Positions 55,480 through 64,000 of a stretch of DNA of 64,000 nucleotides are shown piece after piece. The notes beneath the pieces were generated by a model, which did not search any database, was not told the DNA's origin, and worked only from the letters and a program-made list of their open reading frames with translations. Numbering within the stretch: the stretch's first letter is position 1; each line of letters starts with the position of its first letter. The position numbers were made by a program, and so were the translations under genes. Origin of the DNA: Paenibacillus sp. D2_2 (GTDB lineage Bacteria > Bacillota > Bacilli > Paenibacillales > Paenibacillaceae); contig NZ_CP133605.1 of the NCBI RefSeq assembly GCF_031199965.1, forward strand, positions 3,566,501 to 3,630,500. The letters are read 5' to 3'.

Positions 55480-57564
55480 TTACACCGAGCAGGTCAGGCA
55501 TTCTTCCACAGACAGCTTCTTCGTCCGCGTATAATACAACGATTTCAGCCCTTTATGTGCAGCGTACAAATAATAGCGCGCTAGCTGACGGGTAGTCACA
55601 TTACTATTCACATGCAGAACCGTCGAGATCCCTTGATCAATATGCGGTGCAATTTCCGCGATCAGATCGATAACCTTGAACTGATCCATTTGATAAGCCG
55701 ATTTATAGAAGAACATATTTTCCGCGCTCAAGTACGGCATCGGGTAATAAGTCGTCGAATTCGCATAAGTACGGGTCTCGATTTGTTCCACGACAGGCAT
55801 CACACTGGATGTCGCATTTTGAATATACGAAATGCTTGCAGTCGGCGCGATGGCCAAACGGTACGCATGATATAGCCCGTTCTTCATCACTAATTGTTGC
55901 AACTCAGCCCAATCCTCTGGAGAAGGGATGTACATACCTTCGAATAATCCAGCCACCTTATCGGTGCTTGGACGATAATCCGTATTCACATAACGGTCAA
56001 AATACTCACCCGTTGCATACTCGGACTGCTCGAAACCAGCGAAGACTTCGCCTGTCTGTACAGCGATCTCCATACTTTTTTCTAGCGAATAATAATTCAT
56101 CATTGCAAAGAAAGTGCGGGCAAAATCTCTCGCCACTTCGCTTTCATATGCGATTTTATTTTTGGCCAGGAATCCATGCAAATTCATGACCCCAAGACCA
56201 ACGGAATGCATTTCCCGGTTCGCCTTGGCAACGCCTGGAGCATTCGCTATGTTCGTCATGTCACTAACAGCCGTCAACGCAACCATGCCTTCATGTACGG
56301 ATTCGCGGACCATCTTCCGCTCCATCACGTTCACGATATTAAGAGATGCCAGGTTACAGCTGATATCGCGGCGAATGTGATCCTGTTGCCCGTAATTATT
56401 GATCTCCAATGTCTCCTGAAGTTGGAAAATTTCCGTACATAGGTTGGACATTTTGACCTGCCCGATATTTTTCAGCGCGTGCTGATTGTTCGCGTTACTC
56501 TTATTCATAATATATGGATAGCCGGATTCCAGCTGAACCATGGCGATCTTCGTCAGCATATCCCGGGCGCTCATCAGTTTCTTCTTCTTCACCCGATCAT
56601 CTGCCAGCAGCTTGTCGTACATCACATCCAGGTCCATATCATCCAGATGTGTTCCGTAAGCTTTGTATACACTATATGGTCCGAATACATGAATCGGCTC
56701 GTTCGCTTTAGCCAGTTCGTAGAAGCGATTCGGCACGATCAGACCGATCGATAAAGTTTTCAGACGAATCCGCTCATCGGCGTTGATCTTCTTACTGTCC
56801 AGAAACTCCATAACGTCCCAGCCGAAAATGTTGTAATATCCCGCACCCGAGCCTTTACGCTGACCCATTTGGTCGGCATAGGAGAAGGCGTCCTCCATCA
56901 GCTTAAGTACCGGCATAATTCCCTTGGCCGCACCTTCTACGCCTTTGATCGCTTCGCCCCGTCCGCGCAGCTTAGATAGATTGACCGCAACACCACCGCC
57001 GATCTTGGATAGCTGCATGCACGTATTCAATACATAGTTAATTGAATTCAACGAATCATCCATTTCCAGCAGGAAGCAGGAGACCATCTCACCTCGACGG
57101 CTCTTTCCGGCATTCAGAAAGGTCGGAGTGGCCGGCTGCAGCCGCTGCTCCATCATCGATCGCGCCAGCATGCTGGCCGTATCTGCATTCCCACGACCAA
57201 GATGGAGTGCCACGATGGCCACCCGGTCGGGATAATGCTCCAAATATTTAGACTTATCGTTCGTCTTCAAGGCATAGTCTGTGTAAAATTTCGAAGCTGC
57301 CATATAAGATGGGAATTCAAATTGATAACTATGGGTAATGTCAAATACTTGCTCTACCTCTTCATCTGTATACCGCTCATACACATTTTCATAGTAATCA
57401 TTTTCGATCATATACTTCACTTTATCGGCCGTAGTGGGGAAAGTCATCGTTCTGCCCGCTACTTCCTTCATAAACTCAGCAACAGCTTCCCGGTCCTTCT
57501 CTAACTGAAAGAACCCGTTCGCGTCACGCTGCATCAATAGATTATTTAACTCAATATGCCGCAA
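55480..57564 (-). CDS. nrdE: Ribonucleotide reductase class Ib alpha subunit
   Basis: 694 residues. Reduces ribonucleoside diphosphates. The active-site region MSNLCTEIFQL holds a catalytic Cys near residue 375, PTASISY is the phosphate-binding loop near 585, and the C-terminal redox cysteines are in EECLTCSV. The ATP-cone is absent and the N-terminus (ELNNLLMQRDANGFFQLEKDREA) is the short class Ib form. It overlaps nrdI by 14 bases. Reduction would use NrdH or thioredoxin encoded elsewhere. Confidence 0.96.
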   Translation of the reverse strand: MRHIELNNLLMQRDANGFFQLEKDREAVAEFMKEVAGRTMTFPTTADKVKYMIENDYYENVYERYTDEEVEQVFDITHSYQFEFPSYMAASKFYTDYALKTNDKSKYLEHYPDRVAIVALHLGRGNADTASMLARSMMEQRLQPATPTFLNAGKSRRGEMVSCFLLEMDDSLNSINYVLNTCMQLSKIGGGVAVNLSKLRGRGEAIKGVEGAAKGIMPVLKLMEDAFSYADQMGQRKGSGAGYYNIFGWDVMEFLDSKKINADERIRLKTLSIGLIVPNRFYELAKANEPIHVFGPYSVYKAYGTHLDDMDLDVMYDKLLADDRVKKKKLMSARDMLTKIAMVQLESGYPYIMNKSNANNQHALKNIGQVKMSNLCTEIFQLQETLEINNYGQQDHIRRDISCNLASLNIVNVMERKMVRESVHEGMVALTAVSDMTNIANAPGVAKANREMHSVGLGVMNLHGFLAKNKIAYESEVARDFARTFFAMMNYYSLEKSMEIAVQTGEVFAGFEQSEYATGEYFDRYVNTDYRPSTDKVAGLFEGMYIPSPEDWAELQQLVMKNGLYHAYRLAIAPTASISYIQNATSSVMPVVEQIETRTYANSTTYYPMPYLSAENMFFYKSAYQMDQFKVIDLIAEIAPHIDQGISTVLHVNSNVTTRQLARYYLYAAHKGLKSLYYTRTKKLSVEECLTCSV

Positions 57565-57910
57565 CCCGGCTCACCTCCTGCTTGAATGTTTCTGCATCCT
57601 TCTTCGTCCCTGAGAGCTCAAATTTGGCTACAATCGGTACTTGGTAACGCTCGGAGATCAAATCCGCACTCTTCGCAAATCTCTCTCCCCAATTACGATT
57701 ACCGCTAGCCGCCACCCCAAGCATCCGTCCATGGTTATGTTCCAGAAATGAAGACACTCTCGGCGGTACCTGACCGAACCCGGTCGTATATGTAATCAGC
57801 ACAAACGGCTCTTCCAGTTGCATGCCCTCGGCGATTTGCACAGCGGGCAAGTCAAGCTTCTGAATGAACCGTTTAACATTCCCAGTCTTGGAATCATACA
57901 CAATTAACAT
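57551..57910 (-). CDS. nrdI: NrdI flavodoxin
   Basis: 119 residues. A flavodoxin-like protein that supplies superoxide for assembly of the dimanganese cofactor in NrdF. The FMN phosphate loop is VYDSKTGNVKRF at the N-terminus; YTTGFGQVPPRVSSFLE and VAASGNRNWGERF follow, all typical. First gene of nrdIEF. ATG 57910 follows GAGGGAG. An NrdR-like box pair lies 77-124 bases upstream. Confidence 0.95.
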   Translation of the reverse strand: MLIVYDSKTGNVKRFIQKLDLPAVQIAEGMQLEEPFVLITYTTGFGQVPPRVSSFLEHNHGRMLGVAASGNRNWGERFAKSADLISERYQVPIVAKFELSGTKKDAETFKQEVSRVAAY

Positions 57911-57986
57911 TGATACTCCCTCACTTTTCCACTTACAATCTATCTCTTACCTGTATTTCTAATATAAAGGTTAAAAACCTATAAAC

Positions 57987-58034
57987 AAACAACATCTTGT
58001 TGTGCTAAATCAATTTACCACCTATATATAGTAT
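57987..58034 (-). promoter_or_regulatory. Putative NrdR box pair before nrdIEF
   Basis: Boxes 57987-58002 (AAACAACATCTTGTTG) and 58019-58034 (CACCTATATATAGTAT) match about 11 and 12 of 16 NrdR positions. They are 16 bases apart, 32 bp centre to centre, the usual spacing. The remaining gap to 58201 shows no gene. Confidence 0.6.
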
Positions 58035-58201
58035 TGTCAATCCATACAAACGTCCCAAATCGCTTGGAAAATGTAATAGATTCTGAGGAAAAGCGCTTTA
58101 ATCCGGCCTGTAGGCAGCCCCTCGTCATATCGCTTTTTTAAATAAATAATTTTGAAGAATGTAGAAGATCAAGCTTGCCGACTTATACTTGATTAAACAG
58201 C

Positions 58202-58231
58202 TTGACAAACATTATGTTTAGAAACTAAACT
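58202..58231 (+). promoter_or_regulatory. marR promoter with operator
   Basis: TTGACA (58202-58207) and TAAACT (58226-58231) are 18 bp apart. The palindrome-like GTTTAGAAACTAAAC (58216-58230) overlaps the -10. The start codon follows only six bases after the -10, so the mRNA may be leaderless. Confidence 0.55.
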
Positions 58232-58237
58232 ATACAC

Positions 58238-58699
58238 ATGAAAAAAAATCCAACCCAACTAACCGAGCAAGAACAGCAAGGTAGCCGTAATCTTGGCAGA
58301 CTCATTATGCAGCTGCGCCGTCTTGAGCGTCAGCCTCATACGTTTGGCTCAGCCGGACCACTGACGCCAAGTGAAATCCATACTATTACCGCAATCGGCC
58401 ACGAAGGCAATGTGCTTATGAGTGAACTTGCCAGTCGTCTGGGCATCACAAAGGGGGCGGTCACCCAGCTTATTACCCGGCTAGAGGCCAAGGAGCTCGT
58501 CGTCCGTTCACCGCATCCACACGATGCCAGAGGGATCGTCCTTTCCCTTACAGCTTTGGGACAAGAAGCTAATGAAGCCCACGATAGGGTGCACCTGGAT
58601 TTTTACAACCAGCTTCGTACTCAAGTAAGCACACAGGAAATAGAGATATTCGAAAAATGCATCGACAAGCTCAACAATTATTTGCAGCAGAACCATTAA
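58238..58699 (+). CDS. MarR-family transcriptional regulator
   Basis: 153 residues. MarR winged helix at about 42-110 (LTPSEIHTITAIGHEGNVLMSELASRLGITKGAVTQLITRLEAKELVVRSPHPHDARGIVLSLT). It probably represses itself and the MFS gene 80 bases downstream, since related TTTAG/CTAAA palindromes lie before both. ATG 58238 has no ribosome site and falls where transcription should begin. Confidence 0.9.
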   Translation: MKKNPTQLTEQEQQGSRNLGRLIMQLRRLERQPHTFGSAGPLTPSEIHTITAIGHEGNVLMSELASRLGITKGAVTQLITRLEAKELVVRSPHPHDARGIVLSLTALGQEANEAHDRVHLDFYNQLRTQVSTQEIEIFEKCIDKLNNYLQQNH

Positions 58700-58712
58700 T
58701 TTTTTTTGCCTA

Positions 58713-58735
58713 TTTAGTTTAGTTACTAAACTAAA
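58713..58735 (+). promoter_or_regulatory. MarR operator-like palindrome before the MFS gene
   Basis: Arms TTTAGTTTAGT and ACTAAACTAAA are perfectly complementary around one centre base. The half-site also occurs in the marR promoter. Confidence 0.65.
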
Positions 58736-58778
58736 TGACCGAACAATAAACAAGATTCTATACAAGCAGGAGGAACTG

Positions 58779-60179
58779 ATGAATCGTTTTCTTATGATGA
58801 CAGCAATATGTCTAGGTGCTTTTGTGTCCCATTTTACAGCCGGTGTCATTAATGTATCGCTGCCGCAATTTGTCGACCTGTTTCATAGTGATCTGGCCGT
58901 TGTTCAATGGATTACCACCGGTTATTTACTCGTAATCGCCTCCCTCCTCCCTTTGATGGGCAAGCTGGGGGATCGCTATAGCCATCGATCGATTCATAAT
59001 ACCGGGTATGTTGTTTTCGCGCTCAGCTCCATTTTGATTGCCTTCTCGCCTAATATCGCGATTATGCTGATCTTGCGGGCAGTGCAGGCAGTTGGAGCAT
59101 CGATGTTCCAGGCGACGAATATTGCGATCATAGCCATTTATTTGCCAAAAGAACAACGGGGACGTGCCCTAGGCATCGTCAGCACAGCCGTTGCATTAGG
59201 CGCTATGAGCGGGCCAGTCGCCGGCGGATTTATTGCTGAATGGCTGGAGTGGCAGTGGCTTTTCCTGGTCCATGTTCCGGTATCCTTAATTGCTACTCTG
59301 CTAGCTTTTCACTATATTCCCTTCCGCAAGAAGGATAGTTTGGCAGGACGGGAATCCGTAACCGGAAAAGTCCCGCTTGACCGCTTTGGTGCAATCCTGT
59401 TCATTATTTCGATTGCTGCCATTATTTACGCCATTTCAGCCGCCCAGCTTGTTGGGTTCATCATCGCCCTTACAGGTTTTACTGCTTTTGTGTTGTGGGA
59501 GCTACGCCAATCGTCACCGTTCCTGCCGATCAGACTGTTTCGCACTCTCTCGCTCTCTGGCGGATTGTTAATTAGCATGATGTCATTCATGATGGCAAAC
59601 ACCGTTCTCGTTGCCCTGCCCTTTTATTTAACGGGCAAAGCCGGATTTTCACCTTCAATTTCCGGTTATATCATGGCCATCTATCCTATTTTGCTTGGGA
59701 TTGCTGGTCCCGTTGCCGGAGGATGGTCTGATCGTTATGGGTCCAGTCGGCTAATGCTGCTCGGCATCCTTGGCATGGGTCTCTCTCTTATCGTGCTGGC
59801 CCTTGTTCCTGACCAGACGCAGGCCAACGTCCTTATGCTGCTTGGCTCGCTGAGCTTGCTCGGAATCGGGATGGGATTATTGTCCGCGCCAAATAACAGC
59901 TTCATCATGCACTATGCCCCCAAAGAACATACAGGTTCAATCGGAGGCATGATCGCTTTGACACGAAATTTAGGGATGGTGATAGGGGCTGCGCTGGGCC
60001 TTGGAGCGATGAAAAATGCAACGGCGAGCTCCATTGATCAAGAGCATGTTTCTCTGCTTGCAGCGCTGCGACCCGTGCTCGGAGGTTATATTCTGATTAC
60101 AGTATGCTTACTGGTCATCCTGGGGTTGAATCTGCTTCAAGTAGCGCGCCGCCAACAGGCAGTCGACCGTCAACTCTAA
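58779..60179 (+). CDS. MFS multidrug efflux transporter (DHA2-like)
   Basis: 466 residues and about 14 hydrophobic segments. The MFS loop motif is GKLGDRYSHR (about 64-73); the antiporter motif region is ALGAMSGPVAGGFIAEWLEWQWLFLVHVPVSL (about 139-170), typical of the EmrB/QacA drug:H+ antiporter family. ATG 58779 follows GGAGGAACTG. It is paired with the MarR gene, which suggests induction by a toxic compound. Confidence 0.92.
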   Translation: MNRFLMMTAICLGAFVSHFTAGVINVSLPQFVDLFHSDLAVVQWITTGYLLVIASLLPLMGKLGDRYSHRSIHNTGYVVFALSSILIAFSPNIAIMLILRAVQAVGASMFQATNIAIIAIYLPKEQRGRALGIVSTAVALGAMSGPVAGGFIAEWLEWQWLFLVHVPVSLIATLLAFHYIPFRKKDSLAGRESVTGKVPLDRFGAILFIISIAAIIYAISAAQLVGFIIALTGFTAFVLWELRQSSPFLPIRLFRTLSLSGGLLISMMSFMMANTVLVALPFYLTGKAGFSPSISGYIMAIYPILLGIAGPVAGGWSDRYGSSRLMLLGILGMGLSLIVLALVPDQTQANVLMLLGSLSLLGIGMGLLSAPNNSFIMHYAPKEHTGSIGGMIALTRNLGMVIGAALGLGAMKNATASSIDQEHVSLLAALRPVLGGYILITVCLLVILGLNLLQVARRQQAVDRQL

Positions 60180-60322
60180 GCCCACGCTTAGAGCTGACTA
60201 GTCTGTGACATATCACCTTTACGCTAATACGCTAAATTCTCGATTGCCTGAAGAACTGAACTATGATTGTGCTCGACCACATCGAATTGGCTGCCTACTT
60301 AAGTTTAAAAATTTCGACAATA

Positions 60323-60403
60323 CAAAAAAGCCCATGAATTTTCCTAAAGACAAATTCATGGGCTACTTCATTGAATAATTGGTGGATCGAGTAGACTCGA
60401 TCC
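60323..60403 (-). repeat. Degenerate tRNA 3'-end plus terminator module, copy 1
   Basis: On the minus strand a TCGAGTC...CTCGATCCACCA segment (60403-60380) is followed by a terminator. The 81 bases align with 63513-63594 at roughly 70% by hand count, including the linker between tRNA end and terminator. Whether it is a decayed tRNA end or a converged terminator is open. Confidence 0.45.
60329..60364 (-). terminator. Terminator of the aldo/keto reductase gene
   Basis: A 13-bp stem, AGCCCATGAATTT with AAATTCATGGGCT, is followed on the minus strand by TTTTTTG. Confidence 0.85.
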
Positions 60404-60433
60404 ATCTGAGTGCTACTCATCATAAGACCCGGT

Positions 60434-61245
60434 TTAGAAATCGAAGTTGTCTGGGTCAGGACCCACTCGGCGATCTTCATTAAGACCGTCGATCCGATCC
60501 ATATCTTCAGGGACAGCTCAAAATCAAACAGCGATGCATTCTCAACGATCCGCTGCTCCTTCGTTGATTTAGGAATCGTTATAACACCATGCTGTAGATC
60601 CCAACGAAGAATGACCTGTGCGATGGATTTACCGTATTTATCCGCAATTTCTTTCAGCAAAGGATGGCCCAGCAACCCTCCCTGCATCAAAGGAGACCAT
60701 GCCTCCAACTGAATGTTGTGTTTCATCGTGAAGTCACGCAGTTCCTTCTGGTTCAACAGTGGATGGAATTCCACCTGATCGACCACAGGGATAATTTCCG
60801 CATCTTTCATTAAATCTTCAAGGTGATGAACTTGGAAGTTACTGACGCCGATAGCTTTGACACGGCCATCTTTATACAGCTTCTCCAACGCTCTCCAAGC
60901 ATCTTTATACTTACCTGCTACTGGCCAGTGGATTAAATAAAGATCCAGATAGTCAAGGTCCAGCTTCTTAAGGCTTGTCTCATAGGCAGCGAGTGTTGAC
61001 TCATAACCGAGGTCAGCGTTCCACACTTTCGAAGTAACAAAGAGATCTTCCCTTTTCAATCCGGTCTCTGCAAGTGCCTCACGAATCCCCTGACCCACAC
61101 TAGTCTCATTGGCATATACCGCAGCGGTGTCGATACTCCGGTAGCCATGATTAACAGCAGCTTTCACCGCTTCGACGAGCTCGGCTCCTTCCTCCACTTT
61201 AAATACGCCCAGGCCCATCCAAGGCATCTCGATACCGTTATTCAA
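60434..61245 (-). pseudogene. Aldo/keto reductase, one frameshift and doubtful start codon
   Basis: About 270 residues. NADPH-dependent reduction of aldehydes or ketones. The catalytic Tyr is in DTAAVYANE (near 43), Lys in TSKVWN (near 72), His in LIHWPV (near 105); IGVSNFQVHHL and IPKSTKEQRIVEN are family marks. One base is missing at 60504-60506 (plus strand); restoring it gives SLKDMDRIDGLNEDRRVGPDPDNFDF and a stop at 60434. The TTG at 61245 has no ribosome site. The residues upstream (TQNVQSRTK) fit the family, and AGGAGG at 61289-61284 lies eight bases before an ATA at 61275, the likely original start. Confidence 0.9.
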
Positions 61246-61430
61246 TTTGGTTCTACTTTGTACATTTTGAGTTATTATAAAGACCTCCTAATTTTATATA
61301 TAATAAATTTAATAGCGAAACCACATCATTCATTCGAATACATCTTATCTGTTCGGTTATCATAACCGAATGTTATCGATGCTATTTGAATTGAATCCGA
61401 TAGCCAGAATGGGTGATAGGTGAATGGGAA

Positions 61431-61614
61431 TCTAACGAAACACCATCACGCTATTTGGGTAAAAACCCGCCACTTAGCCCCTTATTTCCCACAATAGCGA
61501 TACCCAGTTTCATTAGAATTTTAATTTGCCCTTTTTGGCGTAAATAGCGATCACCAGTTTCGTTAAAATTTTGGTTCGCCTTTTGACATAAATAACGAAC
61601 CCAGTTTCATTTAG
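61431..61614. repeat. Composite inverted repeat element, copy C (one plus three arrangement)
   Basis: One forward unit (61431-61457) and three reverse units (61491-61517, 61541-61567, 61589-61614), with steps of 60, 50 and 48 bp and the same 33-bp centre. The last unit is one base short. It fills most of the gap between the reductase and the MFS gene. Confidence 0.85.
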
Positions 61615-61660
61615 TTACAATGTAACGATCTGAATAATAAGCAAAATTGTTGTTTTGAAC

Positions 61661-62869
61661 TTAACTTGGCGAGTCTACTTGAGCTGCGGACGCCAAGTCC
61701 TTTCGCTCCAAAGATCGGCTCCACAAGGTCAGCAACACGGCAGCCGCAACCATGATCGATCCAATCCAGGCGGTATGAATCAGACCAAGATGCTCAGTGA
61801 CAAGCCCTCCCAGGTACGCACCAAGCGCTATGCCTGCATTGAAGGCGGCGATGTTGACCGACGAAGCGACGTCAACAGCTTTGGGGGCAAAACGTTCCGC
61901 TAACATTACGACATAAACCTGCAATCCTGGCACGTTCATGAAAGCTAGAAGTCCCATGAAGAAGATCGTGATTAACCGGCCACCTTAAATGGTGCCGTGA
62001 ATGTGAGAAGAAGCAAAATGACCGCCTGAATCAAGAACATATACAGCAAAGCAGTTAATGGCTTGCGGTTGGCCGCTTTGCCTCCGATCACATTGCCGAT
62101 GGCAATGGCGATGCCATAGAGCAGTAGAATCAAGGCTACAGTAGATTCTTTAAAACCAGTAACGTCATGTAGCAGCGGCGACAGGTAGGTAAAGACCACG
62201 AAGGTTCCTCCATACCCGAGCGCAGTAATGAGAAAGGCAAGCAGTAACCTGCCATTGGTAACAATCTTCACTTGGTCTCGGACAGGTGTCCGGACGCCTT
62301 TACGAAGATTGCTTGGGACCAGAATCAAATTGGCAATCAAAGCAAAAATACCGACGATCACGATAGTTATAAACGCGGCCCTCCAGCCAAGCTGTTGGCC
62401 GATAAATGTCCCCAGCGGTACACCAGTGACGGTCGCTACCGTGAGACCGGAGAACATAATAGATATGGCACTTGCCCTGCTATCCTCAGCAACCAAATCG
62501 GCTGCAATCGTAGACCCGATGGACATAAACACGCCATGGGACAAAGCAGATATGATGCGTGCTGTCAGCAGCATGCCGATCCCGGTGGATACTGCCGCCA
62601 GGCTGTTGCCAATAATAAATACTAGCATAATGCCGATCAGCAGAATCTTGCGCGGTACCCCGACGTGATAGAAGTCAGGATCGGTGCCCAAAAGTGACAC
62701 CCAATGCATATAACGTAACGGTTAATCCTGCGAGGGTCACCGAAATGTGCAGGTCATTAGCGATCAGGGGTAGAAGCCCCACACTGATAAATTCAGTGGT
62801 ACCAATCGCAAACGCGCTGATCGCTAAAGCTAACAAGGCAAAGGTTGCGCGTTTTTTATCTAAAGACAT
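61661..62869 (-). pseudogene. MFS transporter (DHA1, AraJ/YdhP-like), three frameshifts
   Basis: About 404 residues after repair, 12 hydrophobic segments. The N-terminus ALAISAFAIGTTEFISVGLLPLIANDLHISVTLAGLTVTLYALGVTFGAP is the pattern of sugar-efflux/purine-efflux-like DHA1 pumps. Frames break at 62687-62689, 62658-62661 and 61976-61977 (plus strand), each fitted by one lost base in a G/C run. Restored joins read TFGAPILTSITSGVPRK and FKVAGLITIFFMGLLAF. It is divergent from an HxlR regulator with a shared inverted repeat. Confidence 0.88.
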
Positions 62870-62981
62870 GATTTATTTCCACTCCTATATTTTTCTATAG
62901 ATTTATTAAACTAGCGATTAAGCTGCAGAATAGTAATCCTGGCCGGTAAGTGTTATTATGTACCCATCGAAGTATTTTGAA

Positions 62982-63003
62982 TAGTACGTACTTTTTAGTA
63001 CTA
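62982..63003. promoter_or_regulatory. HxlR operator-like inverted repeat
   Basis: TAGTAC (62982-62987) and GTACTA (62998-63003) flank ten bases that include a second GTAC. It lies in the divergent gap between the MFS gene and the HxlR gene. Confidence 0.55.
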
Positions 63004-63044
63004 TAGGCACCAAAAAGTGCCCATGGATTTGAGGAGGCATCATT

Positions 63045-63470
63045 ATGGAAAAAAAGAAATACAACATATCGGTTGAAGCTACGCTAGAGGTGATCGGAGG
63101 CAAATGGAAGTGTGTGATCCTTTGTCATTTAACCCATGGCAAGAAGCGGACAAGCGATTTACGGAGGCTAATGCCGTCCATTACCCAAAAGATGCTTACA
63201 CAGCAACTCAGAGAGCTGGAGGAGGATGGCATTGTAAACCGATTAATATATCATCAGGTCCCGCCCAAAGTGGAATATGAGCTGACTGAGTACGGCTGGA
63301 GCCTGAAACCGATTCTTGACTCTCTCTGTATGTGGGGAGAGACTCATATTATTAAAGAATACGGTGATAAGTTTGCCGTATTGGAAGATAACATTCTCAA
63401 CAACAAAGACATTGGCCTCGCGACCGAGGTGGATCGATCTTCGAATGAAAAGGAACCTTACTTGTCCTAA
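63045..63470 (+). CDS. HxlR-family transcriptional regulator
   Basis: 141 residues. HxlR winged helix: VEATLEVIGGKWKCVILCHLTHGKKRTSDLRRLMPSITQKMLTQQLRELEEDGIVNRLIYHQVPPKVEYELTEYG (about 10-85). ATG 63045 follows GAGGAGG. The 35-residue C-terminal tail is longer than the core. It probably responds to reactive electrophiles or drugs and controls the divergent MFS pump. The neighbouring reductase, which could remove aldehydes, would fit. Confidence 0.92.
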   Translation: MEKKKYNISVEATLEVIGGKWKCVILCHLTHGKKRTSDLRRLMPSITQKMLTQQLRELEEDGIVNRLIYHQVPPKVEYELTEYGWSLKPILDSLCMWGETHIIKEYGDKFAVLEDNILNNKDIGLATEVDRSSNEKEPYLS

Positions 63471-63512
63471 AAATAAAGAAGGGAATGCAATAGATAGCAT
63501 TCCTAAATAATG

Positions 63513-63612
<100 letters not shown>

Positions 63613-63628
63613 CACGAATCAATCAAAA

Positions 63629-64000
63629 TCACAACACATAACCGAACCCTAAAATCGTGAATCGCTTATCCTCATGCCCCACTTCCATTTCGATCTCCAC
63701 CGTATGCTTATTCGCGTCCTGTTCATTGTACAAGACTACAGCATTACAGTGCGTCCAATTCGCGATATGCGGATCCCCCTGCCTTACCAGCTTCCCGTCT
63801 ACCCATATATTTGCCGTACCGAATCCAGGGTCCCCAGAGTCTTTGAAGACCAGGATCAGACGTTTGCTCCGAATCGTCATCTTGAAGCGGTCAAGGCCTG
63901 ATTCGGTAGTGTGCATCCAGTTATTGGGGAATTGTGGTGTTCCATAAGTATGATCGTCCATGTTGGCTGTGTGCAGATCATTATCTGTCTCCCGGAAACC
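63629..64000 (-). CDS. C-terminal part of a probable SGNH/GDSL-type hydrolase (start outside window)
   Basis: The frame is open to the window edge. The visible 124 residues form a beta-rich domain: NNWMHTTESGLDRFKMTIRSKRLILVFKDSGDPGFGTANIWVDGKLVRQGDPHIANWTHCNAVVLYNE, then HTVEIEMEVGHEDKRFTILGFGYVL. I associate this jelly-roll-like tail with Paenibacillus GDSL esterases, but no catalytic motif is in view. It lies beyond the tRNA fragment, thus across a possible island boundary. Confidence 0.6.
   Translation of the reverse strand, partial: GFRETDNDLHTANMDDHTYGTPQFPNNWMHTTESGLDRFKMTIRSKRLILVFKDSGDPGFGTANIWVDGKLVRQGDPHIANWTHCNAVVLYNEQDANKHTVEIEMEVGHEDKRFTILGFGYVL

Noticed and set aside
58088..58102. 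Catabolite-repression (cre) site with core AAAGCGCTTT
   Set aside because: The core matches but the outer bases differ, and it lies between nrdI and marR, where carbon control makes little sense.

Overview
The window looks like chromosome of a Paenibacillus-type Firmicute. The evidence is strong AGGAGG ribosome sites, the Bacillus-type yqhH-yqhG-yqzE genes, many glycoside hydrolases beside YesN-type AraC regulators, an LplB/YtcP/lipoprotein sugar ABC transporter, an SLH-anchored giant enzyme, three MocR regulators, and both a B12-dependent (NrdJ) and a class Ib (NrdIEF) ribonucleotide reductase. No species can be named from the sequence alone.

Layout. 0-10 kb: end of a metallo-beta-lactamase-fold gene, a VOC protein, nrdJ (reverse), then yqhH, yqhG, a secreted protein, yqzE and a cell-wall amidase. 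10-23 kb: a divergent polysaccharide deacetylase, a CmpB-like membrane protein, a ROK sugar kinase, a cysteine hydrolase, and an alpha-mannoside locus. That locus has GH38 and GH125 mannosidases transcribed leftwards and a GntR regulator with a GH92 mannosidase rightwards, with shared operator-like boxes in the divergent promoters; an AraC regulator and a ThuA protein follow. 23-34 kb: small regulator/effector groups: LysE exporter with MocR; HTH regulator, small protein and hydrolase; a methyltransferase behind an attenuator-like leader; a CmpB/patatin/regulator cluster with one motif before each gene; MocR and a flavin-fold protein; HD protein and nitrilase. 34-38 kb: GH105 and a deacetylase divergent from an AraC regulator. 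38-51 kb: a six-gene leftward operon for an unidentified polysaccharide: two permeases, binding lipoprotein, membrane-bound AraC sensor-regulator, a 1900-residue SLH-anchored glycosidase and a 569-residue protein of unknown function. 51-58 kb: MocR, a Zur-type rpmG-cobW operon, and nrdI-nrdE-nrdF. 58-64 kb: MarR with an MFS pump, aldo/keto reductase, a second MFS gene with an HxlR regulator, then a tRNA-Leu 3' fragment and a truncated GDSL-type gene at the edge.

Three signals stand out. First, three intergenic loci carry the same ~185-bp element, made of four 27-bp units on a 50-bp period, arranged as inverted pairs around a 33-bp centre. Second, thirteen genes carry eighteen single-base frameshifts, nearly all one-base losses in short G/C (or A) runs. 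This points to systematic sequence error rather than gene decay, and I give reconstructed spans for these genes. Third, regulatory sites form a coherent picture: NrdR-like box pairs before both reductases, a Zur box before rpmG-cobW, and a private motif repeated before three consecutive genes.

Entries typed pseudogene are genes whose reading frame is broken in this sequence; most are probably intact in the cell.
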